Assembly (NCBI RefSeq): GCF_000157915.1
Contig: NZ_EQ973632.1
Location: 310,022-343,120, forward strand
DNA: 33,099 nucleotides
Source of the DNA: Phocaeicola coprophilus DSM 18228 = JCM 13818
GTDB taxonomy: Bacteria > Bacteroidota > Bacteroidia > Bacteroidales > Bacteroidaceae
Reading direction: 5' to 3'
Shown here: piece after piece, positions 31,995 to 33,099 of the stretch
How positions within the stretch are numbered: position 1 is the first letter of the stretch
Layout: each line of letters opens with the position of its first letter
Program-made: the position numbers and the translations under genes
The notes under the pieces: generated by a model
What the model saw: the letters and a program-made list of their open reading frames with translations, nothing else
The model's database searches: none
What the model was told of the DNA's origin: nothing

Positions 31995-33095
31995 TTATAC
32001 AGTTTGATGGTTGATGCAGATACCTTTCTGATACCATTCATAAAGGCGATGAATTCCTTCGTCTATTTCGATGCGGTGGTGCCATCCCAGGGCATGCAGA
32101 CGGGTTACGTCCGTCAGTTTGCGCAGGGTTCCGTCCGGTTTGGAGCGGTCCCATCGCAGTTCTCCCCGGAAGCCCACTTCGCGGATAATCATTTCGGCAG
32201 CTTCGCGGATGCTGATCTCCTTGCCGGTACCAATGTTGATGTGGCAGTTGCGGATCTCTTCTCCCTTTCCGGCACAGATGTCCTTGAAATCCACATTCAG
32301 CAGTACGTGGACACTGGCGTCTGCCATTTCCTCGCTCCACAGGAACTCCCGCATCGGTGTGCCTGTTCCCCAGAGGGTTACCGCTTCCGGCGTGATACCG
32401 AATTTGGCCAGTTTTTCCAGAATCACCTGTTCCGTACAGCTTCCGTTCACCCCTTCCACCGGTCTCAGGTCGATATCCTTTCTGACAGCCTCCCAGTTGC
32501 CTTCATTCAGGCATTTGGCCAGATAGATCTTGCGCATCATGGCCGGCAGTACGTGGCTGTTTTCCAGATGGAAGTTGTCATTCGGTCCGTACAGATTGGT
32601 CGGCATGACGGCGATATAATTGGTGCCGTATTGCAGGTTGAAACTTTCACACATTTTCAGTCCCGCAATCTTTGCGATGGCATACGGTTCGTTGGTATAT
32701 TCCAGCGGGGAGGTGAGGAGAGCCTCTTCCTTCATCGGCTGGGGAGCTTCCCGCGGATAGATGCAGGTACTTCCCAGAAACAGCAGTTTTCTGACACCGT
32801 GTCTGAAACTTTCCCCGATGACATTCTGCTGAATCTGCAGGTTCTGGTAGATGAAGTCCGCCCGGTAGTGCAGGTTTGCCAGAATTCCGCCCACATGAGC
32901 GGCTGCCAGAACCACTGCTTCCGGCTGTTCCTCGTCGAAGAACCGCTTCACGGCCATCGGATCCAGCAGATCCAGTTCCTGATGCGTGCGTCCCGTCAGG
33001 TTGGTATATCCGCGCTGCTTCAGGTTGTTCCAGATGGCAGAACCCACCAGTCCCCGATGGCCTGCCACGAATATTTTTGCAGATTGTTCCAGCAT
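31995..33095 (-). CDS. fcl: GDP-L-fucose synthase
   Basis: This 366-residue NADPH-dependent epimerase/reductase turns GDP-4-keto-6-deoxy-D-mannose into GDP-L-fucose, the last step of the de novo route after GDP-mannose dehydratase. The nucleotide-binding GHRGLVGSA (12-20) and the SDR catalytic set S109, Y138 and K142 (STCIYP, YAIAK) are visible. It is longer than the 321-residue E. coli enzyme because of an insert near 205-240, common in Bacteroidales copies. The ATG lies four bases from the window end, so its promoter and any gmd partner are outside. Its stop is 14 bases before the antiterminator gene. Confidence 0.95.
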   Translation of the reverse strand: MLEQSAKIFVAGHRGLVGSAIWNNLKQRGYTNLTGRTHQELDLLDPMAVKRFFDEEQPEAVVLAAAHVGGILANLHYRADFIYQNLQIQQNVIGESFRHGVRKLLFLGSTCIYPREAPQPMKEEALLTSPLEYTNEPYAIAKIAGLKMCESFNLQYGTNYIAVMPTNLYGPNDNFHLENSHVLPAMMRKIYLAKCLNEGNWEAVRKDIDLRPVEGVNGSCTEQVILEKLAKFGITPEAVTLWGTGTPMREFLWSEEMADASVHVLLNVDFKDICAGKGEEIRNCHINIGTGKEISIREAAEMIIREVGFRGELRWDRSKPDGTLRKLTDVTRLHALGWHHRIEIDEGIHRLYEWYQKGICINHQTV

Positions 33096-33099
33096 GATA

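Noticed and set aside
31373-32041. Alternative minus-strand frame over the UpxY-like gene
   Set aside because: It is an out-of-frame translation rich in G, R and T; the NGN-KOW protein in the other frame is convincing.

Overview
The window looks like a chromosomal piece of a member of the Bacteroidales (Bacteroides/Phocaeicola-like; genus not resolvable by eye). Supporting signs are the Bacteroidetes-type -7 box TAnnTTTG ahead of several genes, AU-rich leaders with few Shine-Dalgarno sequences, families largely confined to this phylum (DUF4836, DUF5063, DUF5687, probably DUF4858, UpxY antiterminators) and the fused fucokinase/GDP-fucose pyrophosphorylase Fkp.

Layout. 1-2131 (+): the 3' end of hybrid cluster protein hcp, then a PnuC-family vitamin transporter with thiamine pyrophosphokinase, probably a thiamine uptake-and-trapping pair. 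2132-12491 (+): an AT-richer defence block in the order GIY-YIG protein, hsdM, fic, hsdS, SMC/ABC-like ATPase, HNH nuclease, hsdR, behind one recognisable promoter and a leader with two tiny ORFs. 12592-12966 (+): a small DMT/DUF486 membrane protein closed by a strong hairpin. 13090-20010 (-): a set read leftward from an M16 zinc peptidase (interrupted by a 1-base frameshift) through a DUF5687 ABC permease and its ATPase; then, past a 22-bp-phased repeat array, an NlpC/P60 lipoprotein and a secreted DUF4858-like protein. 20145-25935 (-): ftsK, a LolA-like carrier, a DUF4836 lipoprotein and trxB. 26030-28497 (+): DUF5063 protein, RNase D-like exonuclease and an RlmI-type rRNA methyltransferase. 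28585-33095 (-): fcl, a UpxY/NusG-like antiterminator and fkp, which together make GDP-L-fucose de novo and by salvage for surface glycans.

Most interesting. The type I restriction-modification operon carries a PtuA/PtuB-like (Septu-like) ATPase-HNH pair inserted between hsdS and hsdR, the slot that the anticodon nuclease PrrC occupies in the EcoprrI locus, plus a Fic protein joined to hsdM and hsdS by ATGA overlaps, and a GIY-YIG protein at the front. This suggests a composite, possibly R-M-guarded defence system. Second come the 22-bp array at 14823-14944, the frameshifted M16 peptidase and the unusual placement of a UpxY-like factor inside a GDP-fucose gene set.

No tRNA, rRNA, CRISPR array, integrase, transposase or insertion sequence was seen. 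No gene-free stretch exceeds about 300 bases; the longest are 2132-2397 (promoter and leader ORFs) and 14654-14941 (repeats and hairpins).
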